Shown piece by piece: positions 44,125 to 53,974 of a stretch of 60,421 bases of DNA. The stretch's first letter is position 1, and every line of letters starts with the position of its first letter. Origin of the DNA: SAR202 cluster bacterium (GTDB taxonomy: Bacteria > Chloroflexota > Dehalococcoidia > Lucifugimonadales > Lucifugimonadaceae); contig VGZT01000009.1 in NCBI GenBank assembly GCA_016872495.1, positions 1-60,421 of the forward strand. Reading direction: 5' to 3'. The position numbers and the translations under genes are program-made. The notes under the pieces are model-generated. The model was not told the origin of the DNA. It saw only the letters and a list, made by a program, of their open reading frames with translations, and ran no database searches.

Positions 44125-45822
44125 TTGAAAACCTCCAGATACTTCGGAAAAACGTTGCGCGATGCCCCGTCCGAGGCGGAAACCGTCTCGCACCGGCTGT
44201 TGCTTCGGGCCGGCATGGTCCAGCAGCTTGCCGCCGGCATCTACAGCTACCTGCCGCTCGGGTGGCGAAGCCTGTCCCGGATCAAGACCATCATTCGTGA
44301 GGAGATGGATCGGGCGGGCGCCATCGAGGTCAACATGCCGGTGGCCCAGCCACGCGAGCTGTGGGAGGAGTCGGGCCGCGCCGACACCTTCGTGCCGCCG
44401 CTGGCGCAATTCGAGGACCGGCGCGGCAGGCAGATCGTGCTGGCGCCGACCCACGAAGAGGCGATTACGGCGATGGTGCGCGCCAACGTCAGGAGCTATC
44501 GCGACCTCCCCTTCACCCTCTATCAGATCCAGACCAAGTTCCGGGACGAGCCGCGACCGCGCGCCGGCCTGCTGCGCGTTCGAGAGTTCGAAATGAAGGA
44601 CGCCTACAGCTTCGACGCCGGCGTCGAGGGGCTGGACGTCAGCTTCAATGCCATGGCTGACGCCTACCACCGGATCTTCGCGCGTTGCGGCCTGAAGGTC
44701 GTCATGGTCGAGGCCGACAGTGGTCCGATTGGCGGCAAGGACTCGAACGAGTTCGTACTGCTGGCTGAAAGCGGCGAAGACACGATCTTGCTGTGCGAGG
44801 CATGCGGCTACGCGGCGAACAGCGAGAAGGCCGACTTCAAGAAGAGGCCGTTGCCGCAGGAGCCGGAACTCGCGGTTGAGGCGATCCATACTCCCGGGAT
44901 CAAGACGATCGAGGCGCTTGCCAGGTCGCTCGGGATCCCCGAGTCGAAGACCGCGAAGGCGGTGTTTTACTCGGTGAGCGGGCAAGTCGTCCTGGTTACG
45001 ATCCGCGGAGACCTAGAGGTCAATGAGACCAAGCTGCGCAATGCGCTTGGCGGCGCCGAGGTCCGCCTCGCAACTGCAGAGCAGGTCGCAGCGGCGGGGC
45101 TGGTTCCGGGTTCCGCCTCGGCGGTGGGCCTGAACGGGGTGCGGTCGATCGTCGACGATTCGATGAAACTCGGCCACAACTTCGTTGCCGGGGCCAACAG
45201 GCCGGACCATCACCTCAAGAACGTCAACTTCCCGCGCGATTTCAAGGCGGACCTGCTCGTTGACCTCGCGATGGCAAGGGCGGGTGACGCCTGCCCGCGC
45301 TGCGACGGCAAGCTGATCGCCCAGCGCGGAATCGAAGTCGGGCACATCTTTAAGCTTGGGACCGGCTACGCCGAGAAGATGGGCGCCTCGTACCTCGACG
45401 AGTCCGGCGGGTCGCACCCGATCGTCATGGGTTGCTACGGGATCGGCGTCGGCAGGCTGCTCGGGGCGGCGATCGAGGCGAACCACGACGCACGCGGGAT
45501 GACGCTCCCCAGGGCCATCGCGCCGTTTGAGGTCTACCTGGCGGGCCTGGGCGGCGACGCCGAGGTCGCTGCCGCCGCCGAAGGGCTGTACGGGTCGCTC
45601 AGGGAGGCCGGGTTCGACGTGCTGTTCGACGACCGGAACGAGCCCCCGGGGGTGAAGTTCAACGACGCCGACCTGATGGGGATCCCGGTGAGGGTAGTCG
45701 TCAGCACCCGCTCTTTGAAAAACCGACAGGTCGAGCTGAAGCTCCGAAAGGCGGAGAAGCCGACCTTGCACGCACTCGAGGACGCCGTGCCGGCCGTCCG
45801 GTCGGCTCTCGAGCAAGCGTAG
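44125..45822 (+). CDS. proS: Prolyl-tRNA synthetase (bacterial type)
   Basis: 565 residues, TTG start 44125, bacterial-type length. Class II motifs 'RLLLRAGMVQQLAAGIYSYL', motif 2 'LYQIQTKFRDEPRPRAGLLR', 'REFEMKDAYSFDA', motif 3 'GCYGIGVGRLLGAAIE'. An editing (YbaK/INS) domain lies between motif 2 and 3 (about 225-385: 'FYSVSGQVVLVTIRGDLEVN', 'AGANRPDHHLKNVNF'). Anticodon domain at the end. Followed by the nusA promoter rather than rimP. Confidence 0.96.
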   Translation: MKTSRYFGKTLRDAPSEAETVSHRLLLRAGMVQQLAAGIYSYLPLGWRSLSRIKTIIREEMDRAGAIEVNMPVAQPRELWEESGRADTFVPPLAQFEDRRGRQIVLAPTHEEAITAMVRANVRSYRDLPFTLYQIQTKFRDEPRPRAGLLRVREFEMKDAYSFDAGVEGLDVSFNAMADAYHRIFARCGLKVVMVEADSGPIGGKDSNEFVLLAESGEDTILLCEACGYAANSEKADFKKRPLPQEPELAVEAIHTPGIKTIEALARSLGIPESKTAKAVFYSVSGQVVLVTIRGDLEVNETKLRNALGGAEVRLATAEQVAAAGLVPGSASAVGLNGVRSIVDDSMKLGHNFVAGANRPDHHLKNVNFPRDFKADLLVDLAMARAGDACPRCDGKLIAQRGIEVGHIFKLGTGYAEKMGASYLDESGGSHPIVMGCYGIGVGRLLGAAIEANHDARGMTLPRAIAPFEVYLAGLGGDAEVAAAAEGLYGSLREAGFDVLFDDRNEPPGVKFNDADLMGIPVRVVVSTRSLKNRQVELKLRKAEKPTLHALEDAVPAVRSALEQA

Positions 45823-45874
45823 ACGGGCTTTGAAAGGGCCCTTGGCGGGGCCTGTTTTTGCGCGCGTGTTTGAA

Positions 45875-45904
45875 TTGCGCCCCGACACCTGCCACTGGTA
45901 TACT
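45875..45904 (+). promoter_or_regulatory. Promoter of the nusA operon
   Basis: TTGCGC (45875-45880), 18-base spacer, TATACT (45899-45904), placed in the proS-nusA gap, about 25 bases upstream of the leader hairpin. Confidence 0.6.
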
Positions 45905-45932
45905 GGCCTCGTACTAGTCGGATGTTCTTTTG

Positions 45933-45964
45933 AGAAGTGGGTTCGGCCCACTTCTTTGTTTCTT
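45933..45964 (+). terminator. Terminator-like hairpin in the nusA leader
   Basis: 9-bp stem AGAAGTGGG / CCCACTTCT with loop TTCGG, followed by TTGTTTCTT. Resembles the hairpin found in the leader of rimP-nusA operons, and could act as an attenuator sensitive to NusA itself. It precedes the AGGAGGGG ribosome site at 45984-45991. Confidence 0.7.
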
Positions 45965-45999
45965 ACGGGATTTCGAAACCCGCAGGAGGGGATAGCGCG

Positions 46000-47631
46000 A
46001 TGAAGAGCGATCTACTTCTCGCGGTCACCCAGCTTGCCGCTGAGCGCAACTTGCCGAAGCATGTGGTCATTGGCGCTGTGCGTGACGCCCTCGTCATGGC
46101 TTACAAGCGTGACAAAGCTGCGGGTGGGACTGACATCTCGGTCGACCTCGACCCGGAAACCGGCGACGTTACGGTCCGCCGGTTCCAGAACGTCGTTGAA
46201 GTAGTCGAGGAGCCAGGCATCCAGGTCACGGTCGAAGAGGCCAAGAAGACCAAGAAGGACGCCCGGATCGGCGACCAGATCACGGTCGGCTACATCGAGC
46301 AGAACCCCGGCCGGATCGCGGCCCAGACCGCCAAGCAACTCGTGATGCAGCGACTGCGCGATGCCGAGCGCGAACTGGTTTACGACGAGTACGCAGGCAA
46401 GGCCGGTGAGGTCATCACCGCCGTCATCCAGCGCGTGGACTCGCGGTTCGTCACGATCGACCTGGGGCGTGCGGAAGCGATCATGCCGCCCAGTGAGCAG
46501 GTCAACTCGGAGCGCTACCGGCCTGGCCAGCGGGTCAAGGTGTACATCGTCGAAGTCCGCAGGTCCGTGCGCGGCCCCGAGATCATCGCGTCGCGCACCC
46601 ACAGCGAGCTGATCCGCCGCCTGTTCGAAACCGAGGTGCCCGAGATCTTCAACGGGGTCGTTGAGATCAAGGCGATCGCCCGCGAGCCCGGCGCTCGATC
46701 CAAGGTGGCGGTGTTCTCCAACCAGGAGGGAGTCGACCCGGTTGGCGCTTGTGTCGGCCTGCGCGGTATCCGCATTCAGAACGTCGTCAACGAGCTGATG
46801 GGCGAGAAGATCGACGTCATCGAGTGGAGCGCCGACCCGGCCCGGTTCATCGCCAACTCGCTGAGCCCGGCGCAGGTCGAAGGTGTCCGGCTGGATGCCG
46901 CTGAGAATTCGGCGACGGTGGTCGTGCCTGATCGCCAGCTGTCGCTGGCCATCGGTCGCGAGGGCCAGAACGCCCGCCTGTCCGCCAAGCTGACCGGCTG
47001 GCGAATCGATATCAAGAGCGCGGCCGATGCAGGCGTTGCCGCCGCGCCCAGGCCTTCCGCAAAGCCGGCGGTTGCGCCGGCCGCAACGGTCGCCGACGCC
47101 GCTGCTGCGGTCGAGGCACCGCGTGTGGTCGCGCCCGAGCCGGCGGCACCCGCGGGCGGCATGCCCGAACGGCCTGCTGCCCAGAAGCCGGAGCCGGCGG
47201 CCGCGCAGCCTTCCGTCGAGCGGCCTGCCGCGCAGAAGACCGCGGCCCCGGCCGCCGAGACGAAGCCGGGGCTTTCCGCCGAGGAAGAACTGGCGTTGCT
47301 GTCGCTTGAAGAGGAGCTCAAGGCCCTCGAGGCACAGGAAGCGGCCAACCGGGAGCGAGAAGAGCAGGAAAAGTCCAAGAGCGCCGCCGAGGCCGAGGCT
47401 GGCTCAGACGACATCTGGCAGGTACCGGAACTGGAAGTTGCGGAGCCGGTCGGCCAGATCCGATTTGCCGAGGACATCCTCGACTACCGGGATATGGGTG
47501 GCGGCAAGCGCGGTCGCAAGCGCGGTGGAAGCGACAATATGAGCGCCAAGGCGCGCAGGGCGCAGGCGCGCAAGACCGGTTCCGGGTCCGGCTCAGGGCA
47601 GACTCCAAGCAAGGGCGGCGGTCGCGGGTAG
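46000..47631 (+). CDS. nusA: Transcription termination/antitermination factor NusA
   Basis: 543 residues from ATG 46000, with AGGAGGGG nine bases upstream. N-terminal domain (1-125), S1 domain (about 130-200: '[20 protein letters not shown]'), KH1 ('[19 protein letters not shown]', '[18 protein letters not shown]') and KH2 ('[19 protein letters not shown]', end about 350). From about 355 comes a 190-residue Ala/Pro/Glu-rich extension not found in E. coli NusA, with an acidic helix ('[20 protein letters not shown]') and a basic Gly/Arg-rich end. Controls pausing, termination and rRNA antitermination. Confidence 0.95.
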   Translation: MKSDLLLAVTQLAAERNLPKHVVIGAVRDALVMAYKRDKAAGGTDISVDLDPETGDVTVRRFQNVVEVVEEPGIQVTVEEAKKTKKDARIGDQITVGYIEQNPGRIAAQTAKQLVMQRLRDAERELVYDEYAGKAGEVITAVIQRVDSRFVTIDLGRAEAIMPPSEQVNSERYRPGQRVKVYIVEVRRSVRGPEIIASRTHSELIRRLFETEVPEIFNGVVEIKAIAREPGARSKVAVFSNQEGVDPVGACVGLRGIRIQNVVNELMGEKIDVIEWSADPARFIANSLSPAQVEGVRLDAAENSATVVVPDRQLSLAIGREGQNARLSAKLTGWRIDIKSAADAGVAAAPRPSAKPAVAPAATVADAAAAVEAPRVVAPEPAAPAGGMPERPAAQKPEPAAAQPSVERPAAQKTAAPAAETKPGLSAEEELALLSLEEELKALEAQEAANREREEQEKSKSAAEAEAGSDDIWQVPELEVAEPVGQIRFAEDILDYRDMGGGKRGRKRGGSDNMSAKARRAQARKTGSGSGSGQTPSKGGGRG

Positions 47632-47635
47632 CCGC

Positions 47636-47956
47636 GTGGCCACCGGCGACCAGCCCAGGGCCGGCGGCCCGGCGTTGCGGCCAAGGCACGCTCCGGAGCG
47701 GTCGTGCGTGGCCTGCCATCGGAAGGGCCCGAAAAGCGACTTCGTTCGGGTTGTAAGGACGCCCGAAGGCGCGGTGGCGATCGATCCGCCTCGCAGCGTG
47801 CCCGGGAGGGGCGCATACGTGTGCCGCCAGCTCTCGTGCTGGCAGGCGGCAATCGAAAAGGGACGGCTGGCTCACTCGTTAAAGGGGCCCGTTACTCCGC
47901 AGGTTCGAGCAAGCCTGCTCGAGCAGGCACGTGAGAGGTACAAGACACAGGGATAG
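47636..47956 (+). CDS. rnpM: RnpM/YlxR family RNA-binding protein
   Basis: 106 residues, GTG start 47636 directly after nusA. DUF448 signature: 'PERSCVACHRKGPKSDFVRV', 'VPGRGAYVCRQLSCWQAAI' and 'GRLAHSLKGPVTPQV'. The 'R-C-x2-C' and 'GRGAYxC' are typical; YlxR is an RNA-binding protein reported to modulate RNase P in related bacteria. In the usual nusA-ylxR-infB order. Confidence 0.9.
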   Translation: MATGDQPRAGGPALRPRHAPERSCVACHRKGPKSDFVRVVRTPEGAVAIDPPRSVPGRGAYVCRQLSCWQAAIEKGRLAHSLKGPVTPQVRASLLEQARERYKTQG

Positions 47957-48009
47957 CAGCCGCAGCAACCCAGGAGTGGCCCGGCTGTTAGGGAGAAAAC
48001 GGGGCGATT

Positions 48010-49932
48010 ATGGCAAGACGAGGGTCACCACCACGCGGGAACTACGCTGACAGACAGGCCGGAGGCGGTGCTCGTGGACGGCCGCCCGCGCCTCCCATGC
48101 CGGCGCGTCCCACTCCACCGACCCGGGTCGCCGAGGCTCCTGCTGGCGCACCGGTCGAAATCCCCGCCAGCCTTTCGGTCGGGGAGCTGTCGGTGATCCT
48201 GAAGGTGTCGACGGTCGACACGATCAAGGCGCTGATACGCATGGGCGTCATGAGGACAGTGACACAGACCGTGGACTTCCAGACCGCGGCGCAGGTGGCC
48301 ACGATCCTCGGCATCCAGGTCCGCAAGCCGAAGGAGCGCGAAGCAAGCCCGGCCGGGGCCCGGATATCAGAGAAGACCGACAATAACGCTACTTCGAGAC
48401 CCCCGATCGTCACGATCCTCGGCCACGTCGACCACGGCAAGACGACGCTGCTAGATGCGATACGCGGGACCACGGTCGCCGCGGGCGAGGCGGGCGGCAT
48501 CACCCAGAAGATCGGTGCCTACCAGGTCGAATCTGATGGGCGCAAGATCACGTTCATCGACACCCCTGGTCACCAGGCCTTCGCCCAGATGCGTGCGCGG
48601 GGAGCGCAGGCGACCGACATCGCCGTGCTTGTGGTCGCCGCCGACGATGGCGTCCAGCCGCAGACCAAGGAGGCGCTTGACCATGCGCGCGCCGCCAAAG
48701 TCCCGATCATCGTGGCGATCAACAAGGTCGACAGCGCGGGCGCCGACGTCAACCGCGTCAAGCAGCAGCTCGCCGAGATCGACCTGATCGTCGAGTCCTA
48801 CGGCGGCGACGTGGTTTCCGTCGAGGTTTCGGCCCTCAAGGGTGACGGCATCCCCGGCCTCCTGGAAGCGATCCTCCTCGTCGCCGATGTCGAAGAGATC
48901 AAGGCCAACGCTGACAAGCCGGGGAGTGGGATCGTCATCGAGTCGAACCTCGATAAGTCACGCGGCCCCGTTGCGACGGTAATCGTCCGCTCTGGCACGG
49001 TCCGGGCGGGCGACAACATCGTCATCGACACGGTGCGCGGCCGGATCCGGGACATGATCGACGGTTTCGGGAACAGCGTCACCGAGGCAGGCCCGGCCAC
49101 GCCGATCCAGGTGATGGGCCTGGACGGCGTCCCCCAGCCCGGGGACAAGATGGACGTGGTTGAGAACGACCGGACCGCGCGTGATCTCGTCGAGGCCAGG
49201 AAAAAGCTGAAGGACCAGCGCGGAGGGGTGCGCCCGCCGCCAACGATTGACAGTATCAAGCACCGTGTCCGGACCGGTGACGTCAAAGAGTTGAACCTGA
49301 TCGTCAAGACCGGTACCCAGGGCTCCATCGATGCCGTCCGGAGAGTCGTTGAGCCGCTGTCGAACGACGAGGTGCAGGTCAGGATCATTCACGCCTCCAC
49401 AGGGTTCGTGAACGAGATGGATATCAATCTTGCGCAGTCTTCGGCCAGTGCGGAGTCTTCGGCCAGCATCGTCGTGGCGTTCGAGACCGACGTGCAACCG
49501 GGTGCGCTCAATCAGGCCAATGCCCATGGCGTCGAGATCCGCCGCTACAACGTGATCTACCGCCTGGCAGAGGACCTGATGAGTGCCATCAGCGGCATGC
49601 TGACGCCGGAGACGCGTCAGGCCGTGCTGGGGCGAGCCGTCGTCCAGGCCGTGTTCACGGTCGGCCGGCGAGGCAGCGCAGCGGGTTTCCGGGTCACCGA
49701 AGGCAAGATCACCCGCGGAGCCAACGTACGGGTCGTGCGTGCCGGCAAGGTGGTCGTCGACGCGCCGATCAGCAGCCTGCGGCACCTGAAGAACGACGTG
49801 CGCGAGGTGGCGCTGGGCTTCGAAGGCGGTCTCACCATGACCGGGTTCAGTGCCTACGAAGAGGGCGACATCCTCGAAGCGTGGGAAACGCAGACCACGG
49901 CACGGCGATTGCCCCAGGAGCAACGAGCTTAG
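48010..49932 (+). CDS. infB: Translation initiation factor IF-2 (short)
   Basis: 640 residues, shorter than E. coli (890) because the N-terminal repeat region is reduced to about 50 Arg/Pro/Gly-rich residues. IF2_N-like helix '[20 protein letters not shown]', then the G domain from residue 138: G1 '[15 protein letters not shown]', G3 '[18 protein letters not shown]', G4 '[13 protein letters not shown]', G5 '[13 protein letters not shown]'. Domains II-IV follow, ending '[20 protein letters not shown]'. The stop codon overlaps that of ribH (TTAG 49929-49932). rbfA and truB, often next, are not here. Confidence 0.96.
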   Translation: MARRGSPPRGNYADRQAGGGARGRPPAPPMPARPTPPTRVAEAPAGAPVEIPASLSVGELSVILKVSTVDTIKALIRMGVMRTVTQTVDFQTAAQVATILGIQVRKPKEREASPAGARISEKTDNNATSRPPIVTILGHVDHGKTTLLDAIRGTTVAAGEAGGITQKIGAYQVESDGRKITFIDTPGHQAFAQMRARGAQATDIAVLVVAADDGVQPQTKEALDHARAAKVPIIVAINKVDSAGADVNRVKQQLAEIDLIVESYGGDVVSVEVSALKGDGIPGLLEAILLVADVEEIKANADKPGSGIVIESNLDKSRGPVATVIVRSGTVRAGDNIVIDTVRGRIRDMIDGFGNSVTEAGPATPIQVMGLDGVPQPGDKMDVVENDRTARDLVEARKKLKDQRGGVRPPPTIDSIKHRVRTGDVKELNLIVKTGTQGSIDAVRRVVEPLSNDEVQVRIIHASTGFVNEMDINLAQSSASAESSASIVVAFETDVQPGALNQANAHGVEIRRYNVIYRLAEDLMSAISGMLTPETRQAVLGRAVVQAVFTVGRRGSAAGFRVTEGKITRGANVRVVRAGKVVVDAPISSLRHLKNDVREVALGFEGGLTMTGFSAYEEGDILEAWETQTTARRLPQEQRA

Positions 49933-50402
49933 GGCGTGTCCTGGATCGCGCGGTGGAGGTTGGCCATTTCGACCGCCGCCGCCGCGAATTCACCGCCCAG
50001 GTTCAGGCCTGCGGGGTCGGCACGCTTGATGGCCTGGTCTGTCGTGTAGGTCGCCAGCACGCCGAAGATGATCGGCTTGCCCGAGTCGAGTCCAACGCGG
50101 GCGATGCCCTCCGCGGCGCCCGCCGCGACGTAGTCGAAGTGGGCGGTCTCCCCCTTGATGACGCAGCCGAGGCAGATCACGGCGTCGACGTCATCGGATC
50201 TTGCGAGCGCACCGGCGGTTCCTGGCAACTCGAATGAGCCAGGGACCCACGCCACGGTGATGTCCTTGTCTTCGACACCCCGTTCCTTGAGCGTGGTGAG
50301 CGCTCCGTCCAGGAGCTGGCGGGTGATGTGCTCGTTGAACCGGGCGATCGCGATCGCGACGCGCAGTCCTTTGCCGCTTGAGTGACCTGAAAGCTCTCGC
50401 AC
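49929..50402 (-). CDS. ribH: 6,7-dimethyl-8-ribityllumazine synthase
   Basis: 157 residues, GTG start. Lumazine synthase blocks: 'VAIAIARFNEHITRQLLDGA', 'VAWVPGSFELPGTAGAL', 'AVICLGCVIKGETAHFDYV' (catalytic His in the loop 'GETAHFDYV'), and 'PIIFGVLATYTTDQAIKRAD'. Last gene of the riboflavin operon; ten bases after ribBA. Forms lumazine from the two upstream intermediates. Confidence 0.95.
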   Translation of the reverse strand: MRELSGHSSGKGLRVAIAIARFNEHITRQLLDGALTTLKERGVEDKDITVAWVPGSFELPGTAGALARSDDVDAVICLGCVIKGETAHFDYVAAGAAEGIARVGLDSGKPIIFGVLATYTTDQAIKRADPAGLNLGGEFAAAAVEMANLHRAIQDTP

Positions 50403-50412
50403 CGGGATGGGG

Positions 50413-51624
50413 CTACGAGCCGGGCCCGGCGATGTCGAGGATGTGTCCCATCTTGGAACGCTTGGCCTCCATGTATCGCTGGGTCTCCGGCCTCGGCTCC
50501 GCCACGATGGGGACCCGCTCGACCATCTCCAGGCCGTAGCCTTCGAGGCCGACGATCTTCTTGGGGTTGTTGGTCAGGAAAGCGAACCGACGCACGCCGA
50601 GATCCACCAGGATCTGGGCGCCGATCCCGTAGCGGCGCAGGTCCATCGGAAAGCCCAGCTTGGCGTTGGCCTCGACCGTGTCCATGCCCTGGTCCTGTAG
50701 CTCGTACGCCTTCAGCTTGTTGACGAGGCCGATCCCCCGGCCCTCCTGGCGCATGTACACGAACACCCCGGTGACGGCCCCGGCGATCTTCTCGAGCGCC
50801 AGCTCCATTTGATCGCGGCACTCACACCTCAGTGAGCCGAACACGTCGCCGGTCAGGCATTCGCTGTGGACCCTGACCAGCACCGGATCGCCCGGGCTGA
50901 TCTCGCCCTTGACCAGCGCGATGTGCTCCCCCGGATCGACGACACTCTTGTAGGCGATGACGCGGAAGGTGCCCCACCTCGTCGGCAACGTGGTCTCGGC
51001 TACCCGCTGGATCAGCTTCTCGTGGCGGAAGCGGTAGTCGATCAGGTCGGCGACGGATACGATCCCGATCCCGTGCTCGGCCGCGAAGCGCTCGAGCTGG
51101 GGCCGGCGCGCCATCGTGCCGTCTTCGTTCATGATTTCGCAGATCACGGCACCCGGATATCTGCCCGCCAGGCGGGCCAGGTCCAGGGAAGCTTCGGTCT
51201 GCCCCGCCCTGACCAGGACACCGCCTTCCGTGTAGCGGAGCGGAAAGATGTGCCCGGGTCGTGCGAGATCCGCCGGCTTGGAGTCCTCCCGGATCAGTTC
51301 TCGAATCGTTATCGAGCGGTCCTTGGCTGAGATCCCGGTAGTCGTCCCGCGTAGCGCGTCGACCGATACCGTGAATGCAGTCTGGTGGCGCGCGGTGTTC
51401 GATCCCACCATCGGCGGCAATTCGAGATCATCGAGACGCTTGCCTTCGAGCGAAACGCAGATTAACCCGCGTGCGTGCTTCGCCATGAAGTTGACCGCGT
51501 CAGGCGTGGCGGCATCCGCCGGCATCGCCAGGTCGCCTTCGTTCTCGCGGTCCTCATCGTCGACGATGATGACCATCTGCCCGCGCCGGAACGAGCGGAT
51601 CGCTGCTTCGACTGAATCGCTCAT
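50413..51624 (-). CDS. ribBA: Bifunctional DHBP synthase / GTP cyclohydrolase II
   Basis: 403 residues. RibB half (1-200): 'VIIVDDEDRENEGDLAMPAD', 'RHQTAFTVSVDALRGTTTGI', 'RPGHIFPLRYTEGGVLVRAG', 'AVICEIMNEDGTMARRP'. RibA half (205-403): 'ILVRVHSECLTGDVFGSLRC', zinc ligands Cys in 'SECLTGDVFGSLRCECRDQ', 'YMRQEGRGIGLVNKLKAYEL', 'RRFAFLTNNPKKIVGLEGYG'. Makes both riboflavin precursors. ATGA overlap with ribE upstream. Confidence 0.96.
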   Translation of the reverse strand: MSDSVEAAIRSFRRGQMVIIVDDEDRENEGDLAMPADAATPDAVNFMAKHARGLICVSLEGKRLDDLELPPMVGSNTARHQTAFTVSVDALRGTTTGISAKDRSITIRELIREDSKPADLARPGHIFPLRYTEGGVLVRAGQTEASLDLARLAGRYPGAVICEIMNEDGTMARRPQLERFAAEHGIGIVSVADLIDYRFRHEKLIQRVAETTLPTRWGTFRVIAYKSVVDPGEHIALVKGEISPGDPVLVRVHSECLTGDVFGSLRCECRDQMELALEKIAGAVTGVFVYMRQEGRGIGLVNKLKAYELQDQGMDTVEANAKLGFPMDLRRYGIGAQILVDLGVRRFAFLTNNPKKIVGLEGYGLEMVERVPIVAEPRPETQRYMEAKRSKMGHILDIAGPGS

Positions 51625-52241
51625 TGCCTGCCCTTGCGACGGCGCCTGGAAAGCTTGTCGTTGAAATACAACTCGACCATCTGCCCCACGTACTTCGCCG
51701 TGACGTCGACCTCGACGTTCACCAGGTCGCCGACCTTGCGCTCACCGAATGTCGTGATCTCCCACGTATGAGGTATCAAGGCGATCGAAAAGGAGGTCTT
51801 GGTTCGGTTGGCGATCGTCAGGCTGACGCCATCGATCGCAATGAACCCCTTCTCGACGACGAACTTCATTATAGAAGGGGCAGCTTTGAACCTGATCCGG
51901 TGCGAGTTACCGTCCGGCTCGATCGCGATGATCCGGGCCCGGCCATCTATATGACCCTGCACGATGTGCCCGCCGACCCTGCCTTCGTACCGGAGCGAGC
52001 GTTCGAGGTTCACCCGGCTCCCGGGCTTCAGGTCCCCCAGGTTCGTGCGGTCCAGGGTCTCGGCCACGACGTCTACCGAGAAGCCTCCCTCGTGGCGGGC
52101 CACGACCGTGAGGCACACGCCGGACACCGATATGCTCTCCGAGACGTTCAGGTCCTCCAGTACCTTCCTGGCGCGAACCTCCAGCCGCCCCCCAAGAAAG
52201 CTGGCGACCTGGCCCGTCTCCTCGACGATTCCTGAGAACAC
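51621..52241 (-). CDS. ribE: Riboflavin synthase alpha chain
   Basis: 206 residues from GTG 52241 ('MFSGIVEETGQVASF'), with AGAGGTAGG just upstream; longer frames into ribD are spurious. Two lumazine-binding halves: 'MFSGIVEETG...SVSGVCLTVV...GGHIVQGHIDG' and 'AIDGVSLTIANR...IPHTWE', the 'NLGDL/..' and 'GVSLT' repeats expected for trimeric riboflavin synthase. Three bases downstream of the ribD stop and ATGA-coupled to ribBA. Confidence 0.94.
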   Translation of the reverse strand: MFSGIVEETGQVASFLGGRLEVRARKVLEDLNVSESISVSGVCLTVVARHEGGFSVDVVAETLDRTNLGDLKPGSRVNLERSLRYEGRVGGHIVQGHIDGRARIIAIEPDGNSHRIRFKAAPSIMKFVVEKGFIAIDGVSLTIANRTKTSFSIALIPHTWEITTFGERKVGDLVNVEVDVTAKYVGQMVELYFNDKLSRRRRKGRQ

Positions 52242-52243
52242 GC

Positions 52244-53326
52244 CTACCTCTTGATCCTGCCGGTGACCAGCAGGTCCTCGCCCAGTTGCTCCACTGCCAT
52301 ATGCTCCAATCGCAGAACCGATTCCGGTTCGTCGACGCCCAGCCCGGCAACCGCCGGCACCGCGCCCGCACCTCCCATGATCGCCGGGGCGATGAAGACG
52401 GCGACGCGATCCACGAGTCCGGCGTCGAAGAACGAGCCCAGCAGGGCCGCCCCGCCTTCCACCAGCGCGGTGGTTGCGCCGCGCTTGCCCAGCACGTCCA
52501 GCAACGCCCCTAGGTCGACCTTGCCGTGGTCCCCAGGAAGCGTAGCGGTCGCAACTCCAGCAGGAGCGTCTTCGCCAGTCGGGGAGGCGACGGCCCACAG
52601 GACGGGCCCGCCGGTCCCGAGCAAGGCGGCGGTCGCCGGCAGCCGCCTCCGCGAATCCACGACTACCCTCAGGCGCGGGCGAGACTCCTTGAATTCGGCC
52701 GCCCAGGGAACGCGTGCGGTCAGTTGAGGATCGTCGGACAGCACGGTGCCGATCCCGACCACCAGCGCGTCGTGCGCCGCCCGCAATTCGTGAGCACGCG
52801 CCCGCGCCTGCGCGCCAGTCAGCCAGCGAGATTTGCCGGTCCGTGTCGCCAGTTTGCCATCGAGCGTCATCGCGTACTTCGCAGTGACGAGCGGTCTTCC
52901 GGTCGCCGTCAGGTGCGCAAACCCGGCTATCAGTTCCGAGGCCTCTGCCCGCTGGCGGTCCGGAACGTCGGTCACAACCCTGATGCCCGCCTCTGCGAGC
53001 CTGCGGTGGCCCGCCCCGTTCACCGCCGGGCTCGGGTCCTGCAGCGCGGAGACGACCGCCGTAACCCCGGCCCGGATTATCGCCTCGGTGCATGGCGGAG
53101 ATACCCCGTGGTGTGCATGGGGCTCGAGCGTGCAGTAGAGCGTCGCCCCCCGGGCGCGCTCCCCTGCTGCTTCGAGCGCCACCACTTCGGCGTGCCTGCC
53201 AGGCCGCGCTTCCGTGGCGCCTTCGCCAACTACGTCGCGGCCCCGCGCGATCACCGCACCGACGGCCGGGCGGGGGCCGACGCCTCCGAGAGCGCGACGC
53301 GCAAGTTCTAGCGCCCGATCCATCAT
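52244..53326 (-). CDS. ribD: RibD deaminase-reductase with altered zinc site
   Basis: 360 residues from ATG 53326 (or the next ATG, 53323). N-terminal cytidine-deaminase-like half: 'RHAEVVALEAAG' keeps His45 and catalytic Glu47; the zinc Cys pair normally 'EPCxHxGxTPPC' is here 'LEPHAHHGVSPPC', so the first Cys is His70, with Cys79 kept. The substrate-binding 'NPxVG' is 'RPAVGAV'. C-terminal reductase half: 'KYAMTLDGKLATRTGKSRWL', 'VGIGTVLSDDPQLTARV', 'LVEGGAALLGSFF'. Second to third step of riboflavin synthesis. Confidence 0.92.
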   Translation of the reverse strand: MMDRALELARRALGGVGPRPAVGAVIARGRDVVGEGATEARPGRHAEVVALEAAGERARGATLYCTLEPHAHHGVSPPCTEAIIRAGVTAVVSALQDPSPAVNGAGHRRLAEAGIRVVTDVPDRQRAEASELIAGFAHLTATGRPLVTAKYAMTLDGKLATRTGKSRWLTGAQARARAHELRAAHDALVVGIGTVLSDDPQLTARVPWAAEFKESRPRLRVVVDSRRRLPATAALLGTGGPVLWAVASPTGEDAPAGVATATLPGDHGKVDLGALLDVLGKRGATTALVEGGAALLGSFFDAGLVDRVAVFIAPAIMGGAGAVPAVAGLGVDEPESVLRLEHMAVEQLGEDLLVTGRIKR

Positions 53327-53342
53327 TCGGGCGTGGACCGGA

Positions 53343-53921
53343 TTAGCGCGCTCGGCGCTGGTCGAAATCAATGTGGACTCGGCTTGCAGTCGGATCCTTC
53401 TGGCCTTGATACCGGCTGCCAAGTTCCTTCGAGCCATAGGGGCGATCGACCGCCGTCGTCATGCGCAGGAAGGAGATCTGCCCGATCCGCATCCCGTAGT
53501 AGAGCGTGATCGGAAGGCGAGCGACATTCGAGAGCTCGAGGGTCAAATGACCATCCCAGCCAGGGTCGACGTAGCCGGCCGTCGAATGGATGAGGAGCCC
53601 GATTCGACCAAGCGAACTCTTGCCCTCGAGCCTGGCCACGATGTCGTGGGGGAGTGCGATGCGTTCCAGCGTGCTTGCGAGGACGAACTCCCCGGGGTGC
53701 AGGATGAAGGGGTCATCGCCCGGGATCTCGAGGCCCTCCATCAGCTCGGGGAGCGGCTTGCGTAGGTCGATGTATGGCAGGCGGGAGTTCCGGAAAACGA
53801 GCAGCTTGCGATCAAGGTGCAGGTCGATGCTCGCCGGCTGGATGTCCCTGGGATCGTGCGGTTCGACGATGATTCGTCCGGCCGCCAGTTCTTCTTTGAT
53901 CGTCCGGTCGCTCAAGACCAA
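53343..53921 (-). CDS. dcd: dCTP deaminase
   Basis: 192 residues, TTG start (53921; a second TTG at 53915 is possible). Family blocks 'IKEELAAGRIIVEPHDPRDI', 'QPASIDLHLDRKLLVFRN', 'FVLASTLERIALPHDIVARL', 'EGKSSLGRIGLLIHSTAGYV', 'HLTLELSNVA' (catalytic Glu) and 'MRIGQISFLRM'. Deaminates dCTP to dUTP on the way to dTTP. First gene of the transcript that continues into ribD, 16 bases downstream. Confidence 0.94.
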   Translation of the reverse strand: MVLSDRTIKEELAAGRIIVEPHDPRDIQPASIDLHLDRKLLVFRNSRLPYIDLRKPLPELMEGLEIPGDDPFILHPGEFVLASTLERIALPHDIVARLEGKSSLGRIGLLIHSTAGYVDPGWDGHLTLELSNVARLPITLYYGMRIGQISFLRMTTAVDRPYGSKELGSRYQGQKDPTASRVHIDFDQRRAR

Positions 53922-53974
53922 CTGGGATTTACTCCGGGAGACGGACCACGGCGCCCGTCCGGCGCCGGACTCGG

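Noticed and set aside
43543-44985. 480-codon minus-strand frame over ispG and proS
   Set aside because: Antisense to two genes with complete motifs; composition is Arg/Leu-rich shadow sequence.
51621-53093. 490-codon frame reading ribE as part of a larger protein
   Set aside because: The upstream half overlaps ribD in another frame without homology; riboflavin synthase starts at GTG 52241 with its own ribosome site.
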